This document shows positions 27,260-34,839 of a DNA stretch of 64,000 nucleotides, in pieces. The translations under genes were made by a program, and so were the position numbers. The notes beneath the pieces were generated by a model. The model had not been told where the DNA came from. It ran no database searches and worked only from the letters and a program-made list of their open reading frames with translations. This DNA is from Pelomonas sp. Root405 (GTDB taxonomy: Bacteria > Pseudomonadota > Gammaproteobacteria > Burkholderiales > Burkholderiaceae_C). Each line of letters opens with the position of its first letter. Within the stretch, counting starts at the first letter, position 1. The stretch covers positions 1,147,311 through 1,211,310 of the forward strand of contig NZ_LMDU01000001.1 of the NCBI RefSeq assembly GCF_001425165.1, written 5' to 3'.

Positions 27260-28401
27260 TGGTGCCCGTCGCTGCCATCCCTCACGCCGTGCCGCCGCCC
27301 ATGCTGGCGCGCGCCTACAGCTGCGCCTGCGGCCGGCCCGTGTTCTTCCGCAACAGCGAATGCCTGGCCTGCCACCGACCGCTGGGTTATGACGCCCTGC
27401 GGGGCCGGATGGTGGCGCTGGATGCCGCGCCGTCGCGTGGCCGCAAGCCGGGCTGGCGCGAGGCCGGCGTGCCGGTGCGCCGCGCACTGCGCTATGCCCG
27501 CTGCGCCAACCTCGATACGGCGGCGGCCTGCAACTGGCTGCTCGATGCGGGCGAGATCGCGGCCGGCCAGACGCTGTGCCGCTGCTGCCGGCTGACCCGC
27601 ACGCTGCCCGACCTGAGCCTGCCCAACGCCGGCGCCTGGTGGCGGCGCGTCGAGCAGGCCAAGCGCCGCCTGGTGTCGTCGCTGATCGGGCTGAAGCTGC
27701 CGGTCATTTCAAAGGCCGAGGACCCCGAGCGGGGCCTCGTCTTCGACCTGCTGCTGGCCGCGCCTGGCGCGCCGCCTGTCATGACCGGCCATGCCGACGG
27801 CGTCATCACGCTGGATGTTTCCGAGGCCGACGACTCGTGCCGCGAGCAGCGCCGCGACCAGCTCGGCGAGCCCTACCGCACGCTGCTTGGCCACCTGCGC
27901 CACGAGAGCGGCCACTATTACTGGCAGCGCCTGGTCGAGCCCACGGCGTGGCTGGAGCCCTGCCGCGAGCTGTTCGGCGACGAGCGCGAGGACTACGGCG
28001 CCGCACTGCAGCGCCATTACGCCAACGGCGCCCCGGCCGACTGGGGCCAGCGTTTCGTCAGCGCCTATGCCAGCGCTCACCCGTGGGAGGACTGGGCCGA
28101 GACTTGGGCGCATTACCTCCACCTGGTCGACACGCTGGACACGGCGCGCAGCTTCGGCCTGGACGGCGAGCGCGTCGAGCTGAGCTATGAGCGCTTCGAC
28201 GCCGAGCTGCTGCGGGACGCGGGTGATGCCGATGCGACCGGCTTCCTGCAGCTCATCAACAGCTGGATGGAACTGACCGGCGTGCTCAACGAGCTGTCGC
28301 GCAGCATGGGCATGGCCGACTTCTATCCCTTCGTGCTGTCCGCCCCGGCGGTGCGCAAGCTGCACCTGGTGCACCGCATCGTGCGGAGCGCCAGCGCATG
28401 A
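27259..28401 (+). CDS. Zinc-binding metallopeptidase-like protein with N-terminal zinc ribbon
   Basis: Protein of 380 residues. The N-terminal zinc ribbon has CXC and CXXC pairs (YSCACGRPVFFRNSECLACH) and a further CXXC (LCRCCR). A gluzincin-like catalytic segment LRHESGHYYW contains HEXXH, followed by an acidic stretch and a helical C-terminal part (HPWEDWAETWAHYLH). This matches the family often listed as putative zinc-binding metallopeptidase (Peptidase_Mx type). No signal peptide is seen. Substrate unknown. ATG overlaps the PAP2 stop by one base and the next gene by four. Confidence 0.83.
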   Translation: MVPVAAIPHAVPPPMLARAYSCACGRPVFFRNSECLACHRPLGYDALRGRMVALDAAPSRGRKPGWREAGVPVRRALRYARCANLDTAAACNWLLDAGEIAAGQTLCRCCRLTRTLPDLSLPNAGAWWRRVEQAKRRLVSSLIGLKLPVISKAEDPERGLVFDLLLAAPGAPPVMTGHADGVITLDVSEADDSCREQRRDQLGEPYRTLLGHLRHESGHYYWQRLVEPTAWLEPCRELFGDEREDYGAALQRHYANGAPADWGQRFVSAYASAHPWEDWAETWAHYLHLVDTLDTARSFGLDGERVELSYERFDAELLRDAGDADATGFLQLINSWMELTGVLNELSRSMGMADFYPFVLSAPAVRKLHLVHRIVRSASA

Positions 28402-29027
28402 AGGCGCGGGGCTTCGCCGCGGCGCTGGCGCTGGCCGCGCCGCTCTGGGCTGCAGCGTCCGCGCCGCCGCCTGCGGCGGTGCAGTCCTTGCTGCAATGGC
28501 TGCAGCAGTCCGAGGACAACGAGGGCGCACCCTTCGCCGTCATCGACAAGCGCGATGCGCGGCTGTGGCTGTTCGACGCCCAGCGCCGTCCTGTCGGCGC
28601 CACCCCGGTGCTCTTGGGGCAGGCACAGGGCGACGCCTCGGTGCCCGGCATCGGCGAGCGTGAGATGAGCCAGATCCAGCCGCACGAGCGCATCACGCCG
28701 GCCGGCCGCTTCGTCGCCGAGCCGGGGCGCAATGCCGCAGGCGAGGAGATCTTCTGGATCGACTACGACGCGGCGGTGTCGCTCCACCGGCTGCGGCCCA
28801 GCGACCCCGCCGAGCGGCGCCCGCAGCGGCTGGCCTCGGCCACGCCGGCCGACAACCGCATCTCCTACGGCTGCATCAATGTGCCGGTGGCCTTCTTCAC
28901 CCAGCAGCTGATGCCGCTGTTCGCCAGCGGCCGCGGCGTGGTGTACCTGTTGCCGGAAATTCTGCCGACCGGCCTGTTGTTCACACCAGGACAGCGGCCC
29001 CTCGAAGGGGCCGCTGCGTCGGACTGA
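28398..29027 (+). CDS. L,D-transpeptidase-like exported protein (YkuD fold)
   Basis: Protein of 209 residues with signal peptide (MKARGFAAALALAAPLWAAA). The YkuD-type active-site region is RISYGCINVPVAFF (SxGCxN with catalytic Cys); upstream is ITPAGRF. L,D-transpeptidases cross-link peptidoglycan or attach lipoproteins and support wall strength under stress. The usual HxxxxxxxxSHGCIR is altered (SYGCIN), so activity is likely but not certain. A GC-rich hairpin without a T-tract (28993-29015) sits inside its last codons and may slow or end the operon transcript. Confidence 0.78.
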   Translation: MKARGFAAALALAAPLWAAASAPPPAAVQSLLQWLQQSEDNEGAPFAVIDKRDARLWLFDAQRRPVGATPVLLGQAQGDASVPGIGEREMSQIQPHERITPAGRFVAEPGRNAAGEEIFWIDYDAAVSLHRLRPSDPAERRPQRLASATPADNRISYGCINVPVAFFTQQLMPLFASGRGVVYLLPEILPTGLLFTPGQRPLEGAAASD

Positions 29028-29041
29028 GTGATGGGTCAGGC

Positions 29042-29632
29042 TCAGTTGCGGTCGCGGCGCGGTGCGCGCGTGCCGTCGGCATTCCAGTCGCCGCTGTTGT
29101 TCGACATCGTGCCGCTGTTGTTGGACGACGTGCCGCTGTTGTAGCTGCTGTTGCCCGTGGTGCTGCCGGTCGTGCTGCCGCTGTTGTAGCCGGTGCTACC
29201 CGTCGTGCTGCCCGTCGTGCTGCCGCTGTTGTAGCCAGTGCCCGACGTGTTGTTGGCGTTGTTGGCGTCGGTGCCCGAGGTGCTGCCGGTGGTGTTGGCG
29301 TTCATGCCGGTACCGGACGTGCCGGTCGTGTTCGCCGTGCTTCCGGTGGTGCCGGTGGTGTTCGTGCCCGACGTTCCCGACGTGGTACCGCTCATGCCAC
29401 TCGTGCTGTTAGTGCCGCTCGTGCCGCTCGTCGTGCTGCCGCTCGTCGTACCACTCGTGCTGCTGGTGCTGCCCGTGCCACTCGTGCTGTTGGTGTTGCT
29501 GCTGCCGGTACCCGTACCGCCAGCACCACCGGTGCCACCGGTCCCGCCGGTGCCCTGCGCGTAGGCCAAGCCGCCCGCCACGGCCATGCAAACAGCGGCC
29601 ATCGTGGCCACGCGGGTGAAAGTCTTGCTCAT
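29042..29632 (-). CDS. Exported Ser/Thr/Gly/Asn-rich low-complexity protein
   Basis: Protein of 196 residues with a signal peptide (MSKTFTRVATMAAVCMAVAG, cleavage near AYA) and then almost only Gly, Thr, Ser and Asn in short repeats (GTGGTGG, SGTTSG, YNSGSTTGST repeated). No folded domain is visible; the end (DWNADGTRAPRRDRN) is charged. It may be a disordered periplasmic or surface protein. It has AGGAG before the ATG and a sigma-54 promoter, so it is expressed with the island. Confidence 0.75.
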   Translation of the reverse strand: MSKTFTRVATMAAVCMAVAGGLAYAQGTGGTGGTGGAGGTGTGSSNTNSTSGTGSTSSTSGTTSGSTTSGTSGTNSTSGMSGTTSGTSGTNTTGTTGSTANTTGTSGTGMNANTTGSTSGTDANNANNTSGTGYNSGSTTGSTTGSTGYNSGSTTGSTTGNSSYNSGTSSNNSGTMSNNSGDWNADGTRAPRRDRN

Positions 29633-29701
29633 GTCGATCTCCTAAGTAAGTTCAATCGCCCGCCGCCCATGTGAATCATGAAGACGGGTGAACCACTACA
29701 G

Positions 29702-29715
29702 GCAACGGCGATGCC
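29702..29715 (-). promoter_or_regulatory. Sigma-54 promoter for the Ser/Thr/Gly-rich protein
   Basis: GGCATCGCCGTTGC on the minus strand, 70 bases before the ATG at 29632. Confidence 0.75.
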
Positions 29716-29733
29716 TGCGGAGCGGCGAAATTG

Positions 29734-30189
29734 TCAGCGGCAGTGTTGTGTTAGGGCAGCCGCCGCGGGCTGCATCGACAACAGCATGTCGCGCGGCAGC
29801 TCCGGCGGCGGCGACGGGCGCGTGCCGATCAGGGCATCGAGCCGGCTCAGCACCTCGTCCACGTACAGCGGCTTGGGCCACAGCTCGTGGAAGCCCCAGG
29901 CGTAGATGTCGAAGCCGAGTTCTGCCGTGACGGCGACCGCCGGCACCTTCTCGCAACCGGGCAGCGAGCGCAGCAGGCCAAGCAGACGGCTGCCGTGGCA
30001 GTCGGGCAGGCCCAGGTCCAGCAGCAGCAGCGCAGGGTTCAGGCCGGCTGCCAGGCACAGCGCCTCCTCGCCGTTCGTTGCGACGACGAGCTCCAGCTCC
30101 GGTCGTCGTTCGAAGATGGCGGCCATGAGCAACGCATTGACCGGGTGGTCCTCCACATAGAGAACAGGTCGGCGAGCAGGGCTGGGCAT
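29734..30189 (-). CDS. Stand-alone receiver-domain protein
   Basis: Protein of 151 residues consisting of one receiver domain (VLYVEDHPVNALLMAAIFER, phospho-acceptor in LLLLDLGLPD, T/A in AVAVTAELG, Lys in LWPKPL) and a short Pro-rich tail with no output domain. It resembles the receiver of hybrid kinases (SpoIIR/DivK type) and could be a phosphate shuttle between the island kinases and the NtrC-family regulator; that is inference. GGAGG precedes the start. Confidence 0.85.
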   Translation of the reverse strand: MPSPARRPVLYVEDHPVNALLMAAIFERRPELELVVATNGEEALCLAAGLNPALLLLDLGLPDCHGSRLLGLLRSLPGCEKVPAVAVTAELGFDIYAWGFHELWPKPLYVDEVLSRLDALIGTRPSPPPELPRDMLLSMQPAAAALTQHCR

Positions 30190-30219
30190 GGATCCTCCGG
30201 TGATTGATCAGCGCCGTTG

Positions 30220-30233
30220 GCAATCGGCGTGCC
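30220..30233 (-). promoter_or_regulatory. Sigma-54 promoter for the receiver gene
   Basis: GGCACGCCGATTGC on the minus strand, 31 bases before the ATG at 30189. The same 14 bases occur at 40175-40188. Confidence 0.85.
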
Positions 30234-30253
30234 CGTGGCAATCCCGGAGGCCG

Positions 30254-30267
30254 GGCACCCCGTTTGC
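30254..30267 (+). promoter_or_regulatory. Sigma-54 promoter for the gene at 30305
   Basis: GGCACCCCGTTTGC, facing away from the preceding element. The predicted transcript starts about 26 bases before the ATG. Confidence 0.82.
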
Positions 30268-30304
30268 CGCGCGGGCGTGATCTATCCACGAATGAGGGTT
30301 CGCC

Positions 30305-30814
30305 ATGTCTACTGATGTCATCACCGACGCACCGCGCAGCTTCGGCGTCTTCAAGCCCGTGGGCCATGTCGTCATTTCATTCCCCAAGGCCGATCAGGCC
30401 CAGGCGGCCGCCGAGGCCATCGGCAAGCTTGGCGTGGTGTCCAGCGCGGTGCATGCGTACAGCGACCGCGAGATGCTGCGCCAGATCGATGAGGACATCG
30501 CCCACGCCAGCCCGCTGGCGTCCGTTGGCCAGGAGATGAACCTCGTGCTGTCGCACCGGGCACTGGCCGAGAAGGGTTACCACTGGCTGGTCGTGCGCGC
30601 CACCAGCGACGAGCAGGCGGTGCAGATTGCCCAGGCCGCCAAGGCGGCCGGTGCCGAGCGTGCCCAGCAATACGGCCACTTCATCATCGAGGAGCTCATC
30701 GAGCGCCCGGGCAATGAACCCCAGGTGGCCGAGTCGCCCGACCGCGGCCTGGACGCACAGACGCCCTCGGGCAAGGAAACCGAGGCGGCCGAGCTGAAGA
30801 AGGCCGGCGCCTGA
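30305..30814 (+). CDS. Hypothetical stress-island protein, 169 residues
   Basis: Soluble protein of 169 residues. I do not recognise a named family. The core (GHVVISFPKADQAQAAAEAI, then VVSSAVHAYSDREML and YHWLVVRATSDEQAV) suggests two alpha/beta half-domains like those seen in small stress proteins. The tail is charged and disordered (DAQTPSGKETEAAELKKAGA). Strong island promoter and GAGG ribosome site. Confidence 0.72.
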   Translation: MSTDVITDAPRSFGVFKPVGHVVISFPKADQAQAAAEAIGKLGVVSSAVHAYSDREMLRQIDEDIAHASPLASVGQEMNLVLSHRALAEKGYHWLVVRATSDEQAVQIAQAAKAAGAERAQQYGHFIIEELIERPGNEPQVAESPDRGLDAQTPSGKETEAAELKKAGA

Positions 30815-30881
30815 GCCGGTAGGGGCTGCCGACCGGGGCAAGTCTTGCCGCAGCGTCTGCAGCGCCAGCAGAAGGCGCGCT

Positions 30882-30895
30882 GGCACGCCGACTGC
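30882..30895 (+). promoter_or_regulatory. Sigma-54 promoter for the SDR gene
   Basis: TGGCACGCCGACTGCT pattern, exact spacing, 39 bases between the end of -12 and the ATG at 30934. Confidence 0.85.
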
Positions 30896-30933
30896 TGGCC
30901 ACGGGCCCCGATCCGCTTTCCGAAAGGCCCACC

Positions 30934-31908
30934 ATGAGTTCCGCCGACGACACCCTCCAGACCCAGCGCAGCATCCAGCAGCGCCAGGACGCCGCCGATG
31001 CGCAGCAGCAGTCCAAGAGCGACAAGGACAGTGGCGCCGTACAAGCCGGTGCCCGCAAGCAGCCCGAGACCCTGCCGGCCCAGCACCTGGAGAAGCCGGG
31101 CCTGGAAGCCGACCTGGCGCTGGCGCCGCGCTTCATGGCGCCCGACTACGTCGGCAGCGGCAAGCTGCAGGACTTCGTCGCGCTGATCACCGGCGCCGAC
31201 TCCGGCATCGGCCGTGCGGTGGCCGTGCTGTTCGCACGCGAGGGCGCCGACGTCGCCGTGGCCTATCACTCGTCGACCCAGGACGCCGAGGAGACGCAGC
31301 GCTGCATCGAGGCCGAGGGCCGGCAGTGCCTGCTGTTGCAAGGCGACGTGAAGGACAGCGCCTGGTGCGAACGCGCGGTGGACGAGGTCATCGAGCGCTT
31401 CGGCAAGCTCGACGTGCTGGTCAACAACGCAGCCTTCCAGGAGCACGCGTCCTCGCTGGAGGAGCTCGACGACGAGCGCATGCTGGAGACGCTGGACACC
31501 AACATCGGCGGCTACATGCGCATGGCCCGCGCAGCCCTGCCGCACCTCAAGGCCGGGGCGTCCATCATCAACACCGGCTCGGTGACAGGCTTGCAGGGCA
31601 GTGCCAAGCTGCTGGACTATTCCGCCACCAAGGGCGCCATCCATGCGCTGACCAAGTCGCTGGCCAGCAACCTCATCGAGCGGGGCATCCGTGTCAATGC
31701 GGTGGCGCCCGGTCCGGTCTGGACGCCGCTGAACCCGGCCGACTCGCCAGCCGAGAAGGTGGCCGAGTTCGGCAAGAAGACCGACATGAAGCGCGCCGCC
31801 CAGCCCGAAGAGCTGTCGCCGGCTTACGTCTTCCTCGCCTCACCGGTGTGCGCCGGCTACATCACCGGCATCGTGCTGCCCGTCACCGGCAGCGTCGGAG
31901 CCATCTAG
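30934..31908 (+). CDS. Short-chain dehydrogenase, stress-protein-39 (YghA) type
   Basis: NAD(P)-dependent oxidoreductase of 324 residues. A 75-residue charged extension rich in Gln/Asp/Lys precedes the Rossmann fold, as in YghA/GS39-like stress dehydrogenases. Motifs: ITGADSGIGRAVAV (cofactor), NNAAFQEH, catalytic Ser in NTGSVTG, YSATK (Tyr and Lys), and PGPVWTPL. Substrate probably an alcohol or sugar, not resolved. Bacillus relatives belong to the general stress regulon. Confidence 0.9.
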   Translation: MSSADDTLQTQRSIQQRQDAADAQQQSKSDKDSGAVQAGARKQPETLPAQHLEKPGLEADLALAPRFMAPDYVGSGKLQDFVALITGADSGIGRAVAVLFAREGADVAVAYHSSTQDAEETQRCIEAEGRQCLLLQGDVKDSAWCERAVDEVIERFGKLDVLVNNAAFQEHASSLEELDDERMLETLDTNIGGYMRMARAALPHLKAGASIINTGSVTGLQGSAKLLDYSATKGAIHALTKSLASNLIERGIRVNAVAPGPVWTPLNPADSPAEKVAEFGKKTDMKRAAQPEELSPAYVFLASPVCAGYITGIVLPVTGSVGAI

Positions 31909-31922
31909 CGCCCCCGCGCGCG

Positions 31923-32045
31923 CATTGCGGACCGAGCGCCGGGCCGCCCCAAGCCGGCCCGCCTTGGGCGATGTGCTTGCGGCTCGATGCCGCAAGCATC
32001 GCCGTCCCCCGGGGGACCGACCAAGCTTGCCCGCGTCCAGCGCGG
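31923..32045. repeat. Dispersed intergenic repeat, copy 1 (two hairpins)
   Basis: A 123-base segment that recurs at 39544-39666 with only scattered changes. It contains a short hairpin (CGGGCCG/CGGCCCG) and a longer one at 31967-32003 (stem TGCTTGCGGC/GCCGCAAGCA with flanking GGCGA/TCGCC). Base changes in the second copy keep the longer stem paired. It lies just behind the SDR stop codon and before the promoter of the GlsB-like gene. Confidence 0.8.
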
Positions 32046-32073
32046 CAAGACTGGGCGGGGGGTCAACAAGCCT

Positions 32074-32087
32074 GGCATCTCGATTGC
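32074..32087 (+). promoter_or_regulatory. Sigma-54 promoter for the GlsB-to-DUF421 gene string
   Basis: TGGCATCTCGATTGCC pattern. The predicted start is about 31 bases before the ATG at 32130. Confidence 0.83.
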
Positions 32088-32129
32088 CCTATGCCTCGGC
32101 GGCCTTGCCCGTTTAACCAGGAGAACTCC

Positions 32130-32399
32130 ATGAACTTGATCATCTGGCTCATTGCCGGCGGTGTGATTGGTTGGGTTGCCAGCCTGCTGATGAAAACCGA
32201 CGGCGAGCAGGGCGTCATCCTCAATGTCCTCGTCGGCATCGTCGGCGCAGCCATCGGTGGCTGGCTGATCTCGCCCATGGTGGGCGTGCCCAGCATCAAC
32301 GATGGTTCCCTCAGCATCGGCGCCCTCGTCGTGTCGTTGCTCGGCGCCGTCGTGCTGCTGGCCATCGTCAACCTGATCCGGCGCGGCACCACGCGTTGA
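32130..32399 (+). CDS. GlsB/YeaQ/YmgE-family stress membrane protein
   Basis: Protein of 89 residues with three hydrophobic helices and glycine-rich packing: IIWLIAGGVIGWVASLLMKT, then ILNVLVGIVGAAIGGWLI and a third helix near the end. Typical of the transglycosylase-associated/GlsB family induced by stress. Ribosome site CCAGGAGA. First gene of a five-gene run to 34776. Confidence 0.92.
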   Translation: MNLIIWLIAGGVIGWVASLLMKTDGEQGVILNVLVGIVGAAIGGWLISPMVGVPSINDGSLSIGALVVSLLGAVVLLAIVNLIRRGTTR

Positions 32400-32430
32400 C
32401 CTTTTCCCTTCACTTCTAGCAAGGACCATC

Positions 32431-32859
32431 ATGGCCACCACCACCGGCACCACCACTCCCTTCCCGACCTCTTCGGGTTCGTCCACGGCTTCGGGCTCCG
32501 GCTCGTCGGGCTCCGCCAGCTCGGCCGGCGGCGGCAGCGCCAGCACGCCGACGGCCACCAACTCGGACACGTCCTCCAAGGCGAGCGGCAATGGCCAGAC
32601 CGCCGACGTGCTCGGCCGCGTCGTGCAGGGCGCCCACAGCGCCATCGACCGGCTGGCCGAGTCCGCCGCGCCGGCCGTGCACCGGCTGCAGGACGGTGTG
32701 CATACGGCCAGCGACGCATTGACCCAGCGCGCCCACGACGCCCGCGAGATGGGCGACGAATGGGCCGAGAGCCTGCGCTCTACCGTGCGTGAGCATCCGC
32801 TCGCCGCCGTGGCCACGGCCCTGGCAGTCGGCGTGCTCGTCGCCCGCCTCGCGCGCTGA
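32431..32859 (+). CDS. DUF883-like protein with disordered Ser/Gly/Thr-rich head
   Basis: Protein of 142 residues. The first 55 are low complexity (MATTTGTTTPFPTSSGSSTA). The rest resembles ElaB/YqjD proteins: amphipathic helices (VVQGAHSAIDRLAESAAPAV), then REHPLAAVATALAVGVLVAR as a membrane anchor near the C terminus. Same general plan as the protein at 20868. Cotranscribed with GlsB (31-base gap). Confidence 0.78.
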   Translation: MATTTGTTTPFPTSSGSSTASGSGSSGSASSAGGGSASTPTATNSDTSSKASGNGQTADVLGRVVQGAHSAIDRLAESAAPAVHRLQDGVHTASDALTQRAHDAREMGDEWAESLRSTVREHPLAAVATALAVGVLVARLAR

Positions 32860-32866
32860 GGCGGCC

Positions 32867-33361
32867 TTGGCCGACCGACCCGCCCACGAAGGTCCACCAC
32901 CCGGCACGCCCGGGCCTGACGCGCGCCCGGTGCCTGCACCGCTGCTGGAGCAGCTGCAGGCGCTGTGGCACGAGTTGCCGGGCCTGGTCAGCGACCGCGT
33001 CGAGCTGCTGTCGCTGGAGCTCAAGCGTGCGGTGCAGGCCCTGGCGCAGATCGTGGCGCTGCTCGTCGCCGTGGGCATCCTCGGCGTCACGGCCTGGCTG
33101 TTGCTGTGGGCGGGCGTGATCCGCCTGCTGGTGGACGCGGGCCTGCCGATGTCGGGCGCGCTGCTGCTGTCCGTCGCCGTCAACGTGCTGGCCGTCGTGC
33201 TGGTGCTGCAGCGCGTGCGAAGCCTGCTGCCCCAGCTGAGCCTGCCGGCCACGCGCCGCCACTTGATGATCTCGCCCGATCCGACGCCTCCCAAACCGCC
33301 CGAGGAGGGCCCCGATGAACGCAACGCGGCCCCCACTGCCGGCCAGCCTGTCGCACGCTGA
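32867..33361 (+). CDS. Phage-holin-family (DUF1469-like) membrane protein
   Basis: Protein of 164 residues from TTG 32867, eight bases after the previous stop. It has a Pro-rich start, a helix (LVSDRVELLSLELKRAVQAL) and two membrane helices (IVALLVAVGILGVTAWLLLW and a second near 100-120), as in holin superfamily 3.6/YqjE proteins. These accompany YqjD-like genes in many proteobacteria and have nothing to do with phage here. Upstream in-frame ATG 32789 would overlap the previous gene and is less likely. Confidence 0.72.
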   Translation: MADRPAHEGPPPGTPGPDARPVPAPLLEQLQALWHELPGLVSDRVELLSLELKRAVQALAQIVALLVAVGILGVTAWLLLWAGVIRLLVDAGLPMSGALLLSVAVNVLAVVLVLQRVRSLLPQLSLPATRRHLMISPDPTPPKPPEEGPDERNAAPTAGQPVAR

Positions 33362-34241
33362 GGCCGCTGGCGATATCGACGAGCAGATCCGGCTCATCGA
33401 GCACCGGCTGATCGCCCGCGAGGAAAACCTGCGCCGCGGTGTCGCCAACTTCGGCGGCCAGCTGCGCGAGACCCTGAGCCCGAAGCGCCTGCTGGTGCCT
33501 GTCGGCGGCGCGCTGCTGGGCGTGGTGGCCCTGGCGTCCCTGTGGCGTCGGCCGCGGCACCGCCCGGCCGCGGTCCACCTGCCGCCCGAGGCGCCGCCGG
33601 GGCCGCCGCCGCCGCACATTCCCTGGATGCAGCTGCTGGGGCTGGCCTGGCCCATGCTGCCCGAGCGCTGGCGCCACCGCGTCAACCCGGCCATGGTCAG
33701 CAGCCTGGTTGTGCTGGGCCAGCCCCTCATCGACAGCTTGCTCGGCCAGCGCGAGGCCGGCCCGCTGGAGACCATGCCCGAAGTCGACCTGACGCGGTTG
33801 AGCGGCCGCTGGTTCCTGGTCGGCGAGCTGCCGGCGCCGCTGCAGGCCGAGGCCGCCGAGCCGCCCGAGCTGGGACTGCTGCCGCGCGACGATGGCCACT
33901 TCGACCTGCTCCAGCGCCGCATCGACGCCGACGGCATGCATGGCAGCGAGGCCCGCGTCCAGGCCGTGCCCGGCAGCCATGGGACCAGGCTGCGCATGAG
34001 CCGCTGGCCCGAGCCCCTGCAGTGGCTGAGTTATGCCTGGTCGGACCTGGCCGTGCTGCATGTCGACGCCGGCTATGACGAGGCCCTCATCGGCAGCCCC
34101 GGCCGCGACACGCTGTGGGTGCTGTCACGCCGTCCCGAGCTGGACGGCTTGCGTCGGCAGGCCCTGATGCTGATCGCGCGCGACCGTGGTTTTGCGGTGG
34201 ACAAGCTGCGCTTCCACGGGGCCGGCGGTGAGCCTGCCTGA
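33315..34241 (+). CDS. Membrane-anchored lipocalin-like protein
   Basis: Protein of 308 residues. N-terminal helical part (HAEAAGDIDEQIRLIEHRLI, YqjK-like), one membrane helix (LLVPVGGALLGVVALASLW) and a Pro-rich linker. Then a lipocalin domain (about 155-300): LSGRWFLVGELP (GxW), the middle strands, and YDEALIGSPGRDTLWVLSRR, as in Blc-type bacterial lipocalins. These bind lipids released in membrane damage. The fusion with an N-terminal membrane segment is uncommon and probably replaces the lipoprotein anchor. Confidence 0.8.
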   Translation: MNATRPPLPASLSHAEAAGDIDEQIRLIEHRLIAREENLRRGVANFGGQLRETLSPKRLLVPVGGALLGVVALASLWRRPRHRPAAVHLPPEAPPGPPPPHIPWMQLLGLAWPMLPERWRHRVNPAMVSSLVVLGQPLIDSLLGQREAGPLETMPEVDLTRLSGRWFLVGELPAPLQAEAAEPPELGLLPRDDGHFDLLQRRIDADGMHGSEARVQAVPGSHGTRLRMSRWPEPLQWLSYAWSDLAVLHVDAGYDEALIGSPGRDTLWVLSRRPELDGLRRQALMLIARDRGFAVDKLRFHGAGGEPA

Positions 34242-34776
34242 CCTGGGCGAACTGCTGCGCTTCAGCGTCTCGCCGCTGGAGCTGATGCTGCGGGGCAGCC
34301 TGATGTATTGGGCGCTCTTCCTGATGCTGCGCTTCGTGCTGCGGCGGGACACCGGCTCCATCGGCATTCCTGACATTTTGCTGCTGGTGCTGATTGCCGA
34401 TGCGGCGCAGAACGCCATGTCCGGCGGCTACGAGACGGTCGCCGAGGGCGTGGTGCTGGTGGCCACGCTGGTGGGCTGGAACTGGCTGATGGACTGGGCG
34501 AGCTTTCGCTACAACCGTGTGCGCCGCTTCGTCGAGCCACCGCCTCTCGTACTGATCCGGCATGGCCGCATGATCCCGCGCAACCTGCGCCGCGAGTACG
34601 TCACTGTGCCCGAGCTGATGGCCAGCCTGCGCAGCCATGGCATCGACAAGCTCGCCGACGTCAAGATCGCGCGCATGGAACCCGACGGTGGCATCAGCGT
34701 CATCCGGGAATCCAAGGGCAGTGGCAGCGATGACGAGGACAAGGGCAAGGGGCGGCGGCAGCCGCTGCCCACCTAG
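34228..34776 (+). CDS. DUF421 (YetF/YcaP-like) membrane protein
   Basis: Protein of 182 residues starting at GTG 34228, overlapping the lipocalin gene by 14 bases. Three membrane helices (MYWALFLMLRFVLRR and others) precede the cytoplasmic DUF421 domain with PPPLVLIRHGRMIPRNLRRE and ITVPELMASLR-like segment. YetF-type proteins are membrane proteins of unclear role, some under stress control. The charged tail is disordered. Confidence 0.82.
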   Translation: MSLPDLGELLRFSVSPLELMLRGSLMYWALFLMLRFVLRRDTGSIGIPDILLLVLIADAAQNAMSGGYETVAEGVVLVATLVGWNWLMDWASFRYNRVRRFVEPPPLVLIRHGRMIPRNLRREYVTVPELMASLRSHGIDKLADVKIARMEPDGGISVIRESKGSGSDDEDKGKGRRQPLPT

Positions 34777-34790
34777 GGCACATCCCTTGC
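34777..34790 (+). promoter_or_regulatory. Sigma-54 promoter for the acidic protein
   Basis: GGCACATCCCTTGC begins at the stop codon region of the DUF421 gene; the -12 end is 50 bases before the ATG at 34840. Confidence 0.78.
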
Positions 34791-34839
34791 CTCCCTGAAC
34801 TGCGGGGCCGTCCCGCGTTCAACACATCGGAGGTTCCCC

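Noticed and set aside
28993..29015. Rho-independent terminator at the end of the envelope operon
   Set aside because: The hairpin is strong but lies inside the coding sequence and has no T-tract.
32867..33361. Prophage signal from a holin-family protein
   Set aside because: The holin 3.6 family includes YqjE-like stress proteins that accompany YqjD-like genes; no other phage genes are nearby.
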